Source: an uncultured Clostridia bacterium
GTDB lineage: Bacteria; Bacillota; Clostridia; Oscillospirales; Ruminococcaceae
Length of the DNA: 64,000 nt
NCBI GenBank assembly: GCA_945829235.1
Contig: CALZUA010000001.1
Span: 62,001 to 126,000 of the forward strand
Reading direction: 5' to 3'
Shown: piece by piece, positions 31,506 through 40,651 of the stretch
Position numbering within the stretch: position 1 is the stretch's first letter
Layout: every line of letters begins with the position of its first letter
Position numbers and translations under genes: made by a program
Notes under the pieces: generated by a model
Told to the model about the DNA's origin: nothing
What the model saw: only the letters and a program-made list of their open reading frames with translations
The model's database searches: none

Positions 31506-32972
31506 ATGAGCGTGTATATATGTATAGATTTGAAGTCGTTTTATGCATCGGTTGAGTGCGTGGAGCGCGGGCTTGACCCGCTTAAAACGAACCTTGTTGT
31601 TGCCGATGAAAGCCGCACGGAAAAGACGATTTGCCTTGCGGTATCGCCGACGCTGAAGGCGTATGGGATTGCGGGAAGAGCGCGGCTTTTCGAGGTCGTG
31701 CAGAAGGTGCGCGAGGTGAACCAAACCCGCCGCCGCTACACGCCGGGGAAGATGTTTTCGGGGAAATCCGTCTTTGACGAGGAGCTGAAGCAAAACCCAA
31801 ATCTCGCGGTTGATTATGTCGTAGCACCGCCGCGAATGGCTTATTATATAGAGTACAGCGCGAGAATTTACGAGATTTATCTGAAATACATCTCGGCTGA
31901 GGATATCCACGTTTATTCGATTGACGAGGTTTTCATAGACGCGACAAATTACCTCAAAACGTATAATAAAAATGCTCGGGAACTCGCTTTGATGATAATC
32001 CGCGACGTGCTGAAAACAACGGGAATTACGGCAACGGCGGGAGTTGGCGAGAATATGTATCTTGCTAAAGTTGCGATGGATATTGTCGCGAAGAAAATGC
32101 CCGCGGATAAAGACGGCGCGCGGATTGCCGAGCTTGACGAGATGAGCTATCGAAAACTGCTCTGGGAGCACGAACCGATTACGGATTTTTGGAGAATAGG
32201 CGGCGGCTACGCGAAAAAACTTGCCGAGAACGGAATGTTCACGATGGGCGATGTGGCACGGTGTTCTTTGAGCAACCAAGCGTTGTTGTACAAGCTGTTC
32301 GGGGTGAACGCGGAGCTGTTGATTGACCACGCGTGGGGTTATGAGCCGTGCAAAATCGAGGATATCAAGCGTTACCGACCGAGCGCAAACAGCATAAGCA
32401 GTGGACAGGTTCTCACTGAGCCTTACCCGTATGAAAAAGCGCGGCTGATTGTCAAGGAAATGTCGGACGCGCTCGCGCTGGATTTGCTCGGGAAAGGGCT
32501 TGTCACAAGGCAACTCACGCTCACTGTCGGCTATGACAAGGAAAACTGCGGCGGGGATTATGCGGGGGAATTTTCGGTTGACCGCTACGGGAGAGCGGTT
32601 CCCGCGCACTCTCACGGAACGGCGAATTTAGAGCGCGAAACCTCCTCTTCAAGGCTGATAAGCAGTGCGGTTGTCGGACTTTTCGACAGGATTTGTGACC
32701 GAAAAATGTCGGTGCGGCGGGTAACTATTTGCGCTTGCGGGGTTGTTGCCGAGAGGAAAAATCTCGATGATTTCGAGCAAATCAGCCTGTTTACCGATTA
32801 CGAGAAAATTGAGCGTGAAAATGCGGCGCTTGAACGCGAAAAAAGCGTGCAGAAAGCGGTAATTGCGGTCAAGGAGCGGTTCGGGAAGAACGCGATTTTT
32901 CGCGGAATGAGCTTGGAGGAGGGCGCGACCGCGCGGAGCAGAAACGCGCAGATAGGCGGTCACAAGGCGTAA
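31506..32972 (+). CDS. Y-family (translesion) DNA polymerase, UmuC/DinB type
   Basis: A 488-residue error-prone polymerase that bypasses DNA lesions. Catalytic blocks are ICIDLKSFYASVE (first Asp) and YSIDEVFIDATNYL (Asp-Glu), followed by the helix-hairpin-helix thumb (DFWRIGGGYAKKLAENG) and little-finger domain. The length and C-terminal extension resemble the UvrX/UmuC-like proteins of Firmicutes more than classical Pol IV (~350-400 aa). ATG 31506 follows GTGGGTGA; a GTG nine bases upstream is an alternative. It is followed after one base by a YolD-like gene, its usual partner. Confidence 0.9.
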   Translation: MSVYICIDLKSFYASVECVERGLDPLKTNLVVADESRTEKTICLAVSPTLKAYGIAGRARLFEVVQKVREVNQTRRRYTPGKMFSGKSVFDEELKQNPNLAVDYVVAPPRMAYYIEYSARIYEIYLKYISAEDIHVYSIDEVFIDATNYLKTYNKNARELALMIIRDVLKTTGITATAGVGENMYLAKVAMDIVAKKMPADKDGARIAELDEMSYRKLLWEHEPITDFWRIGGGYAKKLAENGMFTMGDVARCSLSNQALLYKLFGVNAELLIDHAWGYEPCKIEDIKRYRPSANSISSGQVLTEPYPYEKARLIVKEMSDALALDLLGKGLVTRQLTLTVGYDKENCGGDYAGEFSVDRYGRAVPAHSHGTANLERETSSSRLISSAVVGLFDRICDRKMSVRRVTICACGVVAERKNLDDFEQISLFTDYEKIERENAALEREKSVQKAVIAVKERFGKNAIFRGMSLEEGATARSRNAQIGGHKA

Positions 32973-32973
32973 A

Positions 32974-33396
32974 ATGGGAAAGTACGATGATATGATAAAT
33001 CTGCCGCGCCCCGAGCTTGTTCGCGCGCGAATGGGCGGGCTTGCGCGGGCGGCGCAGTTTGCTCCGTTTGCGGCGCTCACGGGTTACGATGAAGCCGTTG
33101 GTGAAACCGCGCGGCTTGTCGATGAAAAAATCGAGCTGTCCGAAGATGAACGGGAGTATCTTGACGAGCAGACGAAAAAAATCCGCGAAATCCCCGAGCG
33201 GGAAATCGCGGTGACATTTTTCTTAGCCGATAAGCGCAAAAGCGGTGGCGCGTATCTTACGGAGCGCGGCTTTGTGAAGAAAATCGATGAAATCGAGCGG
33301 GTGCTTGTATTGACGAGCGGCGAGAGAATACCGCTTGACGATATTTTTGACATCGGTTTTTCAGACGAACAGCAGGCAGATACTCCTCACAATTAA
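32974..33396 (+). CDS. YolD-like protein
   Basis: A 140-residue protein with the YolD N-terminal signature ARAAQFAPFAALTGYDEAV, commonly encoded next to UmuC-like polymerases and thought to act with them in the SOS response. A helical charged middle is followed by a small beta-rich end (VLVLTSGERIPLDDIFDI). It starts 1 nt after the polymerase stop. Its last 36 bp overlap the 3' end of the convergent feoAB gene. Confidence 0.82.
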   Translation: MGKYDDMINLPRPELVRARMGGLARAAQFAPFAALTGYDEAVGETARLVDEKIELSEDEREYLDEQTKKIREIPEREIAVTFFLADKRKSGGAYLTERGFVKKIDEIERVLVLTSGERIPLDDIFDIGFSDEQQADTPHN

Positions 33397-35709
33397 CGCG
33401 GCAAGCCACGCAATCAGGCACTGCTCGACAACAATTCCGATTGCCCATTTCCCGCCGAGCTCGCGTTTAACCGAGGAAATTGCCGCAACGCACGGCGTGT
33501 ACAGCAGGCAAAACGTGAGCAGAGCCGCCGCGTCGGGAACGGTGAGGAGCGCTTGCAACTCGGCGGTGCTTCCGAACAGCACGGAAAGCGATGAAACCAC
33601 GCTTTCTTTCGCCATAAATCCCGCGATAAGCGAGGTGCAAATTCGCCAGTCCGCGAAGCCGAGCGGTATAAAAATCGGCGCGATAAAGCCCGCGATTGCC
33701 GCAAGAATGCTGTCCTGCGAGTTGTCGGTGAGCTGAAAACCGAAGGTGAAATTCTGTAAAAACCATATAATAATGGACGCGATGAAAATAACGGTAAACG
33801 CTCTCTGCAAGAAGTCCTTAGCCTTGTCCCAGAGCAACATCGCGACATTTTTCGCGCCGGGCAGACGGTAGTTCGGCAACTCCATAACAAACGGCACGGC
33901 TTCGCCCTTGAACAACGTTCCGCGCGAGAACAACGCCACGATAATTCCCATCAAAATGCCGCCGAAATACAGCGCGACCATCACAAGTCCCGCGATATCG
34001 GGGAAGAAAAGCGATGTGAAAAAGCCGTAAATCGGGAGCTTAGCCGAACAACTCATAAACGGCGTGAGCAAAATCGTCATTTTGCGGTCGCGCTCGGAGG
34101 GGAGCGTGCGCGAAGCCATAATTCCCGGCACCGTGCAACCGAATCCAATCAGCATCGGCACAATGCTTCGTCCCGAAAGACCGATTTTTCGGAGCAACTT
34201 GTCCATAACAAAGGCAACTCTCGCCATATAGCCGCTGTCCTCGAGCAACGACAGGAAAAAGAACAGCGTGACGATAACGGGCAAAAAGCTGAGAACACTG
34301 CCAATTCCCGTCAAAACGCCGTCTATCAGAAGCGAATGCAACACCTCGTTTACATTCAGCGCGGCAAGCCCCTTGTCCGCCGCTTCGGTAAGCCAATCGA
34401 TGCCGCTTTCAAGCAGGTTTTGGAAGAATTTTCCGATAACGTTAAACGTGAGGAAAAAAACCGCCGCCATTATCAGCACGAACATCGGAATTGCCGTGAA
34501 TTTACCCGTGAGGATTTTGTCGATTTTCTTGCTTCGCTCGTGTTCACGGCTCTCGCGCGGCTTAACAACGGTTTCGCGGACGAGCTTGTTGATGAACCGA
34601 AACCGCATATCGGCGATTGCCGCGCTTCGGTCAAGCCCGCGCTCATCTTCCATTTGGCAGACGATGTGCTCGAGCATTTCTTTCTCGTTTTGAGTAAGAT
34701 TTAGCGCTTCTTCAATCAGCTTGTCGCCCTCAACCAGCTTGCTTGCGGCAAAACGAAGCGGGATTTCGGCAGATTTTGCGTGGTCCTCGATAAGCTCCAT
34801 AATTCCGTGCAAACAGCGGTGAACAGCGCCGCCGCAGTCGCTTTTGTCGCAGAAATCAATTCTCCCGGGGCGTTCCTGATAATAGGCAACGTGAATTGCG
34901 TGGTCAACAAGTTCATCGATACCCTCGTTTTTCGCCGCAGAAATAGGTACAACGGGAATTCCGAGCATATCCTCAAGCTCGTTTATATGTACGGAGCCGC
35001 CGTTTTCGCGCATTTCGTCCATCATATTCAGCGCAAGCACTATCGGCACATCAAGCTCCATAAGTTGCATTGTTAGATAAAGATTTCGCTCAATGTTGGT
35101 CGCGTCAACGATATTGATGATACCCTTTGGCTTTTGGTTGATGATGAACTCGCGCGTGACGATTTCCTCGCTTGTGTAGGGCGACATCGAGTAAATTCCG
35201 GGCAAATCGGTGACGAGCGTTTCGGGGTGATTTTTAATCGAGCCGTCCTTTCGGTCAACGGTAACGCCGGGGAAATTGCCGACGTGTTGGTTGGAGCCGG
35301 TGAGCTGGTTGAACAGCGTTGTTTTGCCGCAATTCTGGTTGCCCGCGAGCGCGAAGGTGAGCTGAGTGCCCTTGGGAAGCGGGTGTTCATCGGCTTTGAC
35401 GTGGAATTTACCGCCCTCGCCAAGACCGGGGTGTTCTTTTTTGCGCTTGGCTTCCTTTGCGGGAATGGGAGCTTTTTCCTTTTGCGCGGCGGGTTCAACG
35501 AGAATTTTTTCCGCGTCTGCAAGCCGCAAAGTAAGCTCATAACCTTGCACGCAAAGCTCCATCGGGTCACCCATCGGCGCGTATTTAACAACGGTGATTT
35601 CAGCGCCGGGGATAACGCCCATATCGAGAAAATGCTGTCGCAAAGAGCCTTCTCCGCCGGTTTTCGTGATAACGGCAGTTTTGCCGATTTCAAGTTCTCT
35701 TAATGTCAT
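33361..35709 (-). CDS. feoB: FeoA-FeoB fusion ferrous iron transporter
   Basis: Single 782-residue protein for Fe(II) uptake across the membrane. Residues 1-75 are a FeoA SH3-like domain; after a charged linker comes the FeoB G domain with GNQNCGKTTLFNQLTG (P loop), G2 VGNFPGVTVD, DLPGIYS (G3) and NMMDE (G4, about residue 228), a helical GDI-like domain, and two Gate-type membrane regions with GRSIVPMLIGFGCTVPG and a later Gate core (about 390-780). Fusion of FeoA and FeoB is known in some Clostridia. Its transcript starts at a strong promoter overlapping a probable iron-regulator operator. The 3' end overlaps the convergent yolD by 36 bp. Confidence 0.95.
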   Translation of the reverse strand: MTLRELEIGKTAVITKTGGEGSLRQHFLDMGVIPGAEITVVKYAPMGDPMELCVQGYELTLRLADAEKILVEPAAQKEKAPIPAKEAKRKKEHPGLGEGGKFHVKADEHPLPKGTQLTFALAGNQNCGKTTLFNQLTGSNQHVGNFPGVTVDRKDGSIKNHPETLVTDLPGIYSMSPYTSEEIVTREFIINQKPKGIINIVDATNIERNLYLTMQLMELDVPIVLALNMMDEMRENGGSVHINELEDMLGIPVVPISAAKNEGIDELVDHAIHVAYYQERPGRIDFCDKSDCGGAVHRCLHGIMELIEDHAKSAEIPLRFAASKLVEGDKLIEEALNLTQNEKEMLEHIVCQMEDERGLDRSAAIADMRFRFINKLVRETVVKPRESREHERSKKIDKILTGKFTAIPMFVLIMAAVFFLTFNVIGKFFQNLLESGIDWLTEAADKGLAALNVNEVLHSLLIDGVLTGIGSVLSFLPVIVTLFFFLSLLEDSGYMARVAFVMDKLLRKIGLSGRSIVPMLIGFGCTVPGIMASRTLPSERDRKMTILLTPFMSCSAKLPIYGFFTSLFFPDIAGLVMVALYFGGILMGIIVALFSRGTLFKGEAVPFVMELPNYRLPGAKNVAMLLWDKAKDFLQRAFTVIFIASIIIWFLQNFTFGFQLTDNSQDSILAAIAGFIAPIFIPLGFADWRICTSLIAGFMAKESVVSSLSVLFGSTAELQALLTVPDAAALLTFCLLYTPCVAAISSVKRELGGKWAIGIVVEQCLIAWLAALIVRSICLLFV

Positions 35710-35740
35710 TTTTGTATCTCCAAATTTCTACACACAAATA

Positions 35741-35758
35741 AGTTTGTTTTAACTAACT
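35741..35758 (-). promoter_or_regulatory. Candidate iron-dependent repressor operator
   Basis: The 18-bp imperfect palindrome AGTTtGTTttAACtAACT (14 of 18 positions symmetrical) lies just downstream of the feoAB -10 box, and a second half-like element ACTAACTC occurs at 35791-35798 upstream of the -35. The arrangement flanking the promoter and the GTT/AAC core recall DtxR/IdeR-type boxes. Confidence 0.5.
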
Positions 35759-35760
35759 CA

Positions 35761-35789
35761 ATTATACACCATTCAATACAATTTGTCAA
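35761..35789 (-). promoter_or_regulatory. Promoter of feoAB
   Basis: Minus-strand TTGACA (35784-35789) and TATAAT (35761-35766), spacer 17 bp. Confidence 0.85.
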
Positions 35790-35829
35790 GACTAACTCGG
35801 CGATAAAATTTTGCAATTTTTAACAAAAA

Positions 35830-36150
35830 TTATTGCAAATTCAGCTCATTATTTATGTAAATGCAAGCATTTTTCAGCGTTTCGTAAGCGAACCCGCGTT
35901 CGATTTCGCGCTTAACGTAGGTCATAATGGTAAAACCGCCGTTCCAGCAGAACACCGCGCAAAAATCCTTGTTTGAGATTTCGTATTCAAAGAAGGCATC
36001 GACTATCCGCAGTTTGGCGTTTGAAAACTCCGCGGCGGCTTGAGCAAAGGGAAAAACGGGGTCAAAGCTTTCGCGAGGGCAAACCCAGTTGTCGAAAGTG
36101 ACGTTAAAAACGCCCGAATTATCGTTGCCGATATTGTACAAATCGCTCAC
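35830..36150 (-). CDS. Hypothetical protein (106 aa)
   Basis: A small acidic protein with no family I recognise; it contains aromatic-rich segments (FDNWVCPRESFDPVFPF, FFEYEISNKDFCAVFCW) and no membrane segment or signal. The start is taken as GTG 36150, since an in-frame stop lies two codons upstream and no nearer ATG exists; a ribosome binding site is not evident. A consensus promoter at 36185-36213 supports that it is transcribed on its own. Confidence 0.6.
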   Translation of the reverse strand: MSDLYNIGNDNSGVFNVTFDNWVCPRESFDPVFPFAQAAAEFSNAKLRIVDAFFEYEISNKDFCAVFCWNGGFTIMTYVKREIERGFAYETLKNACIYINNELNLQ

Positions 36151-36184
36151 CTCGGATTATAAAATGCATAACAGTTATATTTTA

Positions 36185-36213
36185 ATTGTATAACGATTGT
36201 CGGAATTTGTCAA
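36185..36213 (-). promoter_or_regulatory. Promoter of the 106-aa hypothetical gene
   Basis: Minus-strand TTGACA (36208-36213) and TACAAT (36185-36190), spacer 17 bp. Confidence 0.8.
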
Positions 36214-36283
36214 GCGATTTTTTCGCATAAAACTGCGATTTATTGCTGAAATGTTAATTTTTTTGCAATTTCCCGAAATTCAC

Positions 36284-36312
36284 TTGACATTGCCGAGAAA
36301 AAATTATATAAT
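36284..36312 (+). promoter_or_regulatory. Promoter of the group B hydrogenase gene
   Basis: TTGACA (36284-36289) and TATAAT (36307-36312), spacer 17 bp. Confidence 0.85.
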
Positions 36313-36378
36313 ATAAGATGATTGAGATTATGCGGAGAAAACCGCTGTAAAATAAATACATATATAGGAAGGATTGCT

Positions 36379-37803
36379 ATGAGAAAATTTGACACGAAAA
36401 TTCAATATCTGAAATATAAGGTTCTGCGCGAGGTTGCGCGGCAGGCTTGGGCGGACACGCTTTTCAACAATTTGTTGAATATTCCGGCGATGATTGTTCC
36501 CGGAAATGTTCCGACAATGCGTTGTTGCGTTTACAAGGAGCGTGCGATTTTAGCGGAGCGCGTGAAGCTGGCAATCGGCGGAAACCCGTTGAACCCGAAC
36601 GTAATCGAGGTAATCGAGGTTGCCTGCGACGAGTGCCCCGTAGGCGGATTTGAGGTAACGAACGCTTGCCGCGGCTGTTTGGCGCACCGCTGCGAGGACG
36701 TGTGCAAATTCGGCGCGATTTCCTTCGACCACAACCACGTCGCTCACATCGACAAAACCAAGTGCAAGGAGTGCGGCTCGTGCGCGAAGGTTTGCCCGTA
36801 CACCGCGATAGTTAGCCGCACGCGTCCCTGTCAGAACGCCTGCAAGGTCAAGGCGATTTCGATGAACGAGAACAAGGCGGCGGTTATCGACAACTCAAAG
36901 TGCATTTCGTGCGGCGCGTGCGTTTACCAGTGCCCGTTCGGCGCGATTATGGAGAAGTCGTTTATGCTCAACGTAATCGACCTTATCAGAAAGAGCCAGC
37001 AGGGCAGAAGCTACAAGCTGTACGCGGTTGTTGCGCCGTCCATTTCGAGCCAGTTCAACTACGCAAAGCTCGGACAGGTTATCACGGGCATCAAGCAACT
37101 CGGCTTCCACACCGTAGTTGAAGCGGCTCTGGGAGCGGATATGGTTGCACTCGCCGAGGGCAAGGAGCTTGCTGAAAAGGGCTCCTTGACCAGCTCTTGC
37201 TGTCCCGCATTCGTTGATTTTGTACACAAGAATTTCCCCGATATGTCGGAGAATGTTTCCCATAATTTGTCACCTATGGCGGCAATTGCCAAGTACATAA
37301 AGTCAACCGACAAGGACGCGAAAATCGTGTTCATCGGGCCTTGCACAGCGAAAAAAGCTGAGGTTCAGAAGGAAGAGGTCAAGCCGTACATCGACTCGGT
37401 TTTGACGTTCGAGGAGCTTCAGGCGCTGTTTGACAGCCGCGATATCGACATCACAACGCTTGAAGAGGGCGTTTTGGACAACGCTTCGTACTACGGAAGA
37501 ATTTTTGCGCGCTGCGGAGGACTTTCGGACGCTGTTGCCGAGAGCCTGAAGGAGCAGGGACTCACCGATTTCGAGCTGAAAGCGGTTTCGTGCGACGGCA
37601 TCGAGGAGTGCAGAATTGCGCTTCTGAAGAAGAGCAAGGGCGTTCTGGACGCGAATTTCATCGAGGGAATGGCTTGTATCGGCGGCTGTATCGGCGGCGC
37701 GGGCTGTCTGACGCACGGCGCAAAGGACAAGTCCGAGGTTGACAAGTACGGCAAGGAAGCGATGGAAAAGACGATTACGGACGCGGTTTCGGTGCTGAAA
37801 TGA
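36379..37803 (+). CDS. Monomeric group B-like [FeFe] hydrogenase
   Basis: A 474-residue H-cluster protein expected to produce or oxidise H2, with ferredoxin as likely partner. The N terminus has a Cys-rich segment (CDECPVGGFEVTNACRGC) and several ferredoxin-type clusters (CKECGSCAKVCP, CISCGACVYQCP). H-cluster motifs are TSSCCPAF, IGPCTAKKAE and EGMACIGGCIGG, the pattern of group B enzymes of Clostridia. ATG 36379 follows AGGAAGGA. Overlaps the next gene by 4 nt (ATGA). Confidence 0.9.
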   Translation: MRKFDTKIQYLKYKVLREVARQAWADTLFNNLLNIPAMIVPGNVPTMRCCVYKERAILAERVKLAIGGNPLNPNVIEVIEVACDECPVGGFEVTNACRGCLAHRCEDVCKFGAISFDHNHVAHIDKTKCKECGSCAKVCPYTAIVSRTRPCQNACKVKAISMNENKAAVIDNSKCISCGACVYQCPFGAIMEKSFMLNVIDLIRKSQQGRSYKLYAVVAPSISSQFNYAKLGQVITGIKQLGFHTVVEAALGADMVALAEGKELAEKGSLTSSCCPAFVDFVHKNFPDMSENVSHNLSPMAAIAKYIKSTDKDAKIVFIGPCTAKKAEVQKEEVKPYIDSVLTFEELQALFDSRDIDITTLEEGVLDNASYYGRIFARCGGLSDAVAESLKEQGLTDFELKAVSCDGIEECRIALLKKSKGVLDANFIEGMACIGGCIGGAGCLTHGAKDKSEVDKYGKEAMEKTITDAVSVLK

Positions 37804-38306
37804 CGGACAAAATTGCCGCTTTGACGGCGGAAATGATAAGCTATTTTTCGGGCGATGCGAAACGTATTCAGCATTTTCTCAAGGTTCACGCATTTTCCGC
37901 GCTAATCGGCAGAGCGGAGCGGCTTGACGAGCACACGCTTTTTGTGTTGGAAGCGGCGGCACTGGTTCACGATATCGGGATAAAACCGGCGGAGCGGCTC
38001 TACGGGAACTGCGGCGGCAAGTTGCAAGAACAGCTTGGTCCGAGCGAAGCGCGCCCGATTCTCGAAAAGCTGGGTTTTTCCGAGGAAGATACCGCGAGAA
38101 TTTGCTTTCTGATTTCGCGTCACCACACCTACACGGACATTGATGGAATTGACCTGCAAATTCTGATTGAAGCGGATTTCCTCGTCAATCTTTACGAGGA
38201 CAATTCCACGAAAGACGCGGTTTTGTCGGCTTATCAAAAGGTTTTCTCGACAAAAACCGGAAAAGAGCTTTGCCGTAAAATTTACGGAGAACAAATTTTT
38301 GAATAA
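37800..38306 (+). CDS. HD-domain protein (putative phosphohydrolase)
   Basis: A 168-residue single HD-domain protein: His in FLKVHAFSALIG, the HD pair in LVHDIGI (about residue 59), His-His in ISRHHTYTDIDG and Asp in EADFLVNLYED. Such proteins cleave nucleotide or other phosphates; substrate unknown. Translationally coupled to the hydrogenase gene, a pairing seen in Clostridia. Confidence 0.82.
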   Translation: MTDKIAALTAEMISYFSGDAKRIQHFLKVHAFSALIGRAERLDEHTLFVLEAAALVHDIGIKPAERLYGNCGGKLQEQLGPSEARPILEKLGFSEEDTARICFLISRHHTYTDIDGIDLQILIEADFLVNLYEDNSTKDAVLSAYQKVFSTKTGKELCRKIYGEQIFE

Positions 38307-38312
38307 TAACAA

Positions 38313-38342
38313 AAAGCGGTCTTGCCAAAAGACCGTTTTTGT
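38313..38342 (+). terminator. Terminator after the hydrogenase-HD operon
   Basis: CGGTCT (38317-38322) pairs with AGACCG (38330-38335), flanked by AAAA and TTTTT. Confidence 0.85.
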
Positions 38343-38353
38343 TTGCATTGCAC

Positions 38354-38382
38354 TTGACTTATTTTGCAAAATGTGGTAAAAT
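38354..38382 (+). promoter_or_regulatory. Promoter of the MaoC-ior-paaK operon
   Basis: TTGACT (38354-38359) and TAAAAT (38377-38382), spacer 17 bp. Confidence 0.7.
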
Positions 38383-38405
38383 TATGTGGGAAAAGAGGGA
38401 AAAGT

Positions 38406-38831
38406 ATGTTTCTTGATGAAATCAAAATCGGCGGGAAAATCGAGATTTCGCCCGCTGTAATCGAGGAAGAGGAAATGCTTGCGTTTTCGCGGCGGTTCAA
38501 CAACATTCCCGTTCACACCGACGCGGCTTACGCGAAAACAACAAAATTTGGCAAGCCGATTGCCTCGGGGGTTATGTCGTTTTTGGTTGTTTGGGCAAAT
38601 TACGTTCAACTTGATTTTGCCGGTGAACAGCTTATTGCGGGAAAATCCTCGAAAATCGATTGGTTCAAGCCGGTGTTCGCGGGCGATGTTTTGACGGGAA
38701 CAGCCGAGGTTACCGCGATAACTCCGCGAAACGAGTTCAACGGAATTTTAGAGGTGACGATTGAGGTGTTCAATCAGAGCGGAGAGCTTGTGCTGAAAAA
38801 CGTGACCGAAAGCATTGTGAAGCGGAAATAA
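38406..38831 (+). CDS. MaoC-like (R)-specific enoyl-CoA hydratase-family protein
   Basis: A 141-residue hotdog-fold protein. The hydratase motif region is visible as FSRRFNNIPVHTDAAYAK (Asn, His and Asp region) and FGKPIASGVMSF, giving a likely acyl-CoA hydratase or thioesterase-like role. ATG 38406 follows AAAAGAGGGAA. It is 20 nt before iorA, so it may act on acyl-CoA products of the same pathway. Confidence 0.78.
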   Translation: MFLDEIKIGGKIEISPAVIEEEEMLAFSRRFNNIPVHTDAAYAKTTKFGKPIASGVMSFLVVWANYVQLDFAGEQLIAGKSSKIDWFKPVFAGDVLTGTAEVTAITPRNEFNGILEVTIEVFNQSGELVLKNVTESIVKRK

Positions 38832-38851
38832 TTGCGAAAGGAATTACATAG

Positions 38852-40651
38852 ATGAACAAGGAATATCTGATGGGAAACGGCGCGATTGCGCTGGGCGCGC
38901 TCAAGGCGGGCGTTAAGGTCTGCGCGGGCTACCCCGGAACGCCGTCGTCCGAAATTATCGAAAATATTGTGAAGTACAAGTCGCCGGAGGTTTACGCGGA
39001 GTGGTCGGTGAACGAAAAGGCGGCTCTGGAAGTGGCGGCAGCGGCGGCTTATTCGGGAGCAAGAACGCTTGTCACAATGAAACAAGTCGGGCTGAATGTG
39101 GCTTCCGACCCGCTGATGTCGCTGGCTTACGTCGGCGTGAAAGGCGGAATGGTTGTGGTTGTCGCGGACGACCCGGGACCGATTTCCTCGCAGACCGAGC
39201 AGGACACGCGCGTTTTCGCGGAGTACGCGCGAATTCCCGTGTTTGACCCGTCAAGCCCCGAGGAAGCGTTCGAGATGATACAGCAAGCGTTCGACTGCTC
39301 GGAAAAATACCACACACCTGTGATTTTCCGTCCGACAACGCGCGTCTGCCACGCGTATGCTTCGGTTGAATTTGACGGTGCTGAGCCGCGTCCTTACGAG
39401 GGATTTGTCAAGGACTCGAAAAAGTGGGTTATTTTCCCGAGGCTTTCGTTTATGAACCACGAGATGATTGAAAAGCGAAATCCCGAAATTGCCGAGGATT
39501 TTTCGGACAGCGCGCTGAATTTCGCGCGGGGTTCGGGAAAAAAGGCGGTTTTCGCGTCGGGAGTGAGCTACGCTTACGCAAAGGAATTTCTGAAAAACCG
39601 AGAGGACGTTGTGTTGGCGAAGATTTCCACGCCGCACCCGTTCCCCGAGAAATTCGCGCTGTCGGTTCTCGAAAATGTCGAAGAAGCGCTTTGTTTCGAG
39701 GAACTCAGCCCGTACATTGAACAAAATCTTCTGAAAATCGCGGGAAAACATCACTTGCCCGTCAAAATTTTCGGCAAAACAACCGGCAACGGCAAGCTGT
39801 CGGGCGAAAATTCCGCGGATATTGCCGAGGAAATAATCGGCGAATTTTTGGGTGAAAAGCGCGCGGAAAAGCGTGATTTTTCGGATATGCCGAAGTTGCC
39901 CGTAAGACCGCCGGTTTTGTGCGCGGGTTGCCCGCACCGAGCGTCATTTTACGCGGTGAAAACGGCTATGAGCGGGAAAAAGGCGATTTTCTGCGGGGAT
40001 ATCGGCTGCTACACGCTCGGAAACGCGATGCCGCTCGATATGACCGACACCTGCTTGTGTATGGGCGCGGGAATAACGATGGCGCAGGGCTTCGCGCGCG
40101 TTGAGAAGGACACGACTTGCTTTGCGTTTGTCGGCGACTCAACGTTTTTCGCATCGGGAATGACGGGTGTTGTGAATGCCGTGTACAACCGCGCAAATAT
40201 GATTTTGTGCGTTCTCGACAACTCCACGACAGCGATGACGGGACATCAGCCGCACCCCGGTACCGGCAAAAATCTGATGGACGATATCACCTCGCGCGTT
40301 GATTTAACAAAGGTTCTCGAGGGCATCGGGGTTGCGAAAATCGTGACTGTTAACCCGCTGAATTTGGACGAAGCGGTGAAAGCGGTCAAGGAGTGCGCGG
40401 CGCTTGACGGGGTGAAGGCGATTATCTTCAAGTCGCCGTGTATCGCGGTTGAAAAATCGGCGAAAAAAATGCGCGTGGACGAGAGTTGCGTGATGTGCGA
40501 AACGTGCATAAACGAAATCGGCTGTCCGGCGCTTTCTGCTGGCAACGCAGGGATTTCGATTGACGCGACGCTTTGCACGGGCTGCGGACTTTGCGCGCAG
40601 ATTTGCCCCGTGAACGCGATAAAACCGGTCGGAGGTGACACGAATGGATAA
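38852..40651 (+). CDS. iorA: Indolepyruvate:ferredoxin oxidoreductase, alpha subunit
   Basis: With IorB it oxidatively decarboxylates aryl pyruvates (from Trp, Phe, Tyr transamination) to aryl-acetyl-CoA, reducing ferredoxin. 599 residues: N-terminal pyrimidine-binding domain (VCAGYPGTPSSEIIEN), central linker, thiamine diphosphate domain (GDIGCYTLG, FVGDSTFFASGM, NSTTAMTG) and a C-terminal pair of [4Fe-4S] motifs (CVMCETC..., CTGCGLCAQICP). Overlaps iorB by 8 nt. Confidence 0.95.
   Translation: MNKEYLMGNGAIALGALKAGVKVCAGYPGTPSSEIIENIVKYKSPEVYAEWSVNEKAALEVAAAAAYSGARTLVTMKQVGLNVASDPLMSLAYVGVKGGMVVVVADDPGPISSQTEQDTRVFAEYARIPVFDPSSPEEAFEMIQQAFDCSEKYHTPVIFRPTTRVCHAYASVEFDGAEPRPYEGFVKDSKKWVIFPRLSFMNHEMIEKRNPEIAEDFSDSALNFARGSGKKAVFASGVSYAYAKEFLKNREDVVLAKISTPHPFPEKFALSVLENVEEALCFEELSPYIEQNLLKIAGKHHLPVKIFGKTTGNGKLSGENSADIAEEIIGEFLGEKRAEKRDFSDMPKLPVRPPVLCAGCPHRASFYAVKTAMSGKKAIFCGDIGCYTLGNAMPLDMTDTCLCMGAGITMAQGFARVEKDTTCFAFVGDSTFFASGMTGVVNAVYNRANMILCVLDNSTTAMTGHQPHPGTGKNLMDDITSRVDLTKVLEGIGVAKIVTVNPLNLDEAVKAVKECAALDGVKAIIFKSPCIAVEKSAKKMRVDESCVMCETCINEIGCPALSAGNAGISIDATLCTGCGLCAQICPVNAIKPVGGDTNG

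Noticed and set aside
33361-33396. Frameshift or artefact where yolD and feoAB overlap
   Set aside because: Both proteins end naturally with complete domains; a 36-bp convergent overlap is short and plausible, as also seen at 62875-62910.
36241-36283. Possible Rex operator (TGTTAA half-site) before the group B hydrogenase
   Set aside because: Only one half of the TTGTTAA-N4-TTAACAA type palindrome is present; the other half does not match.
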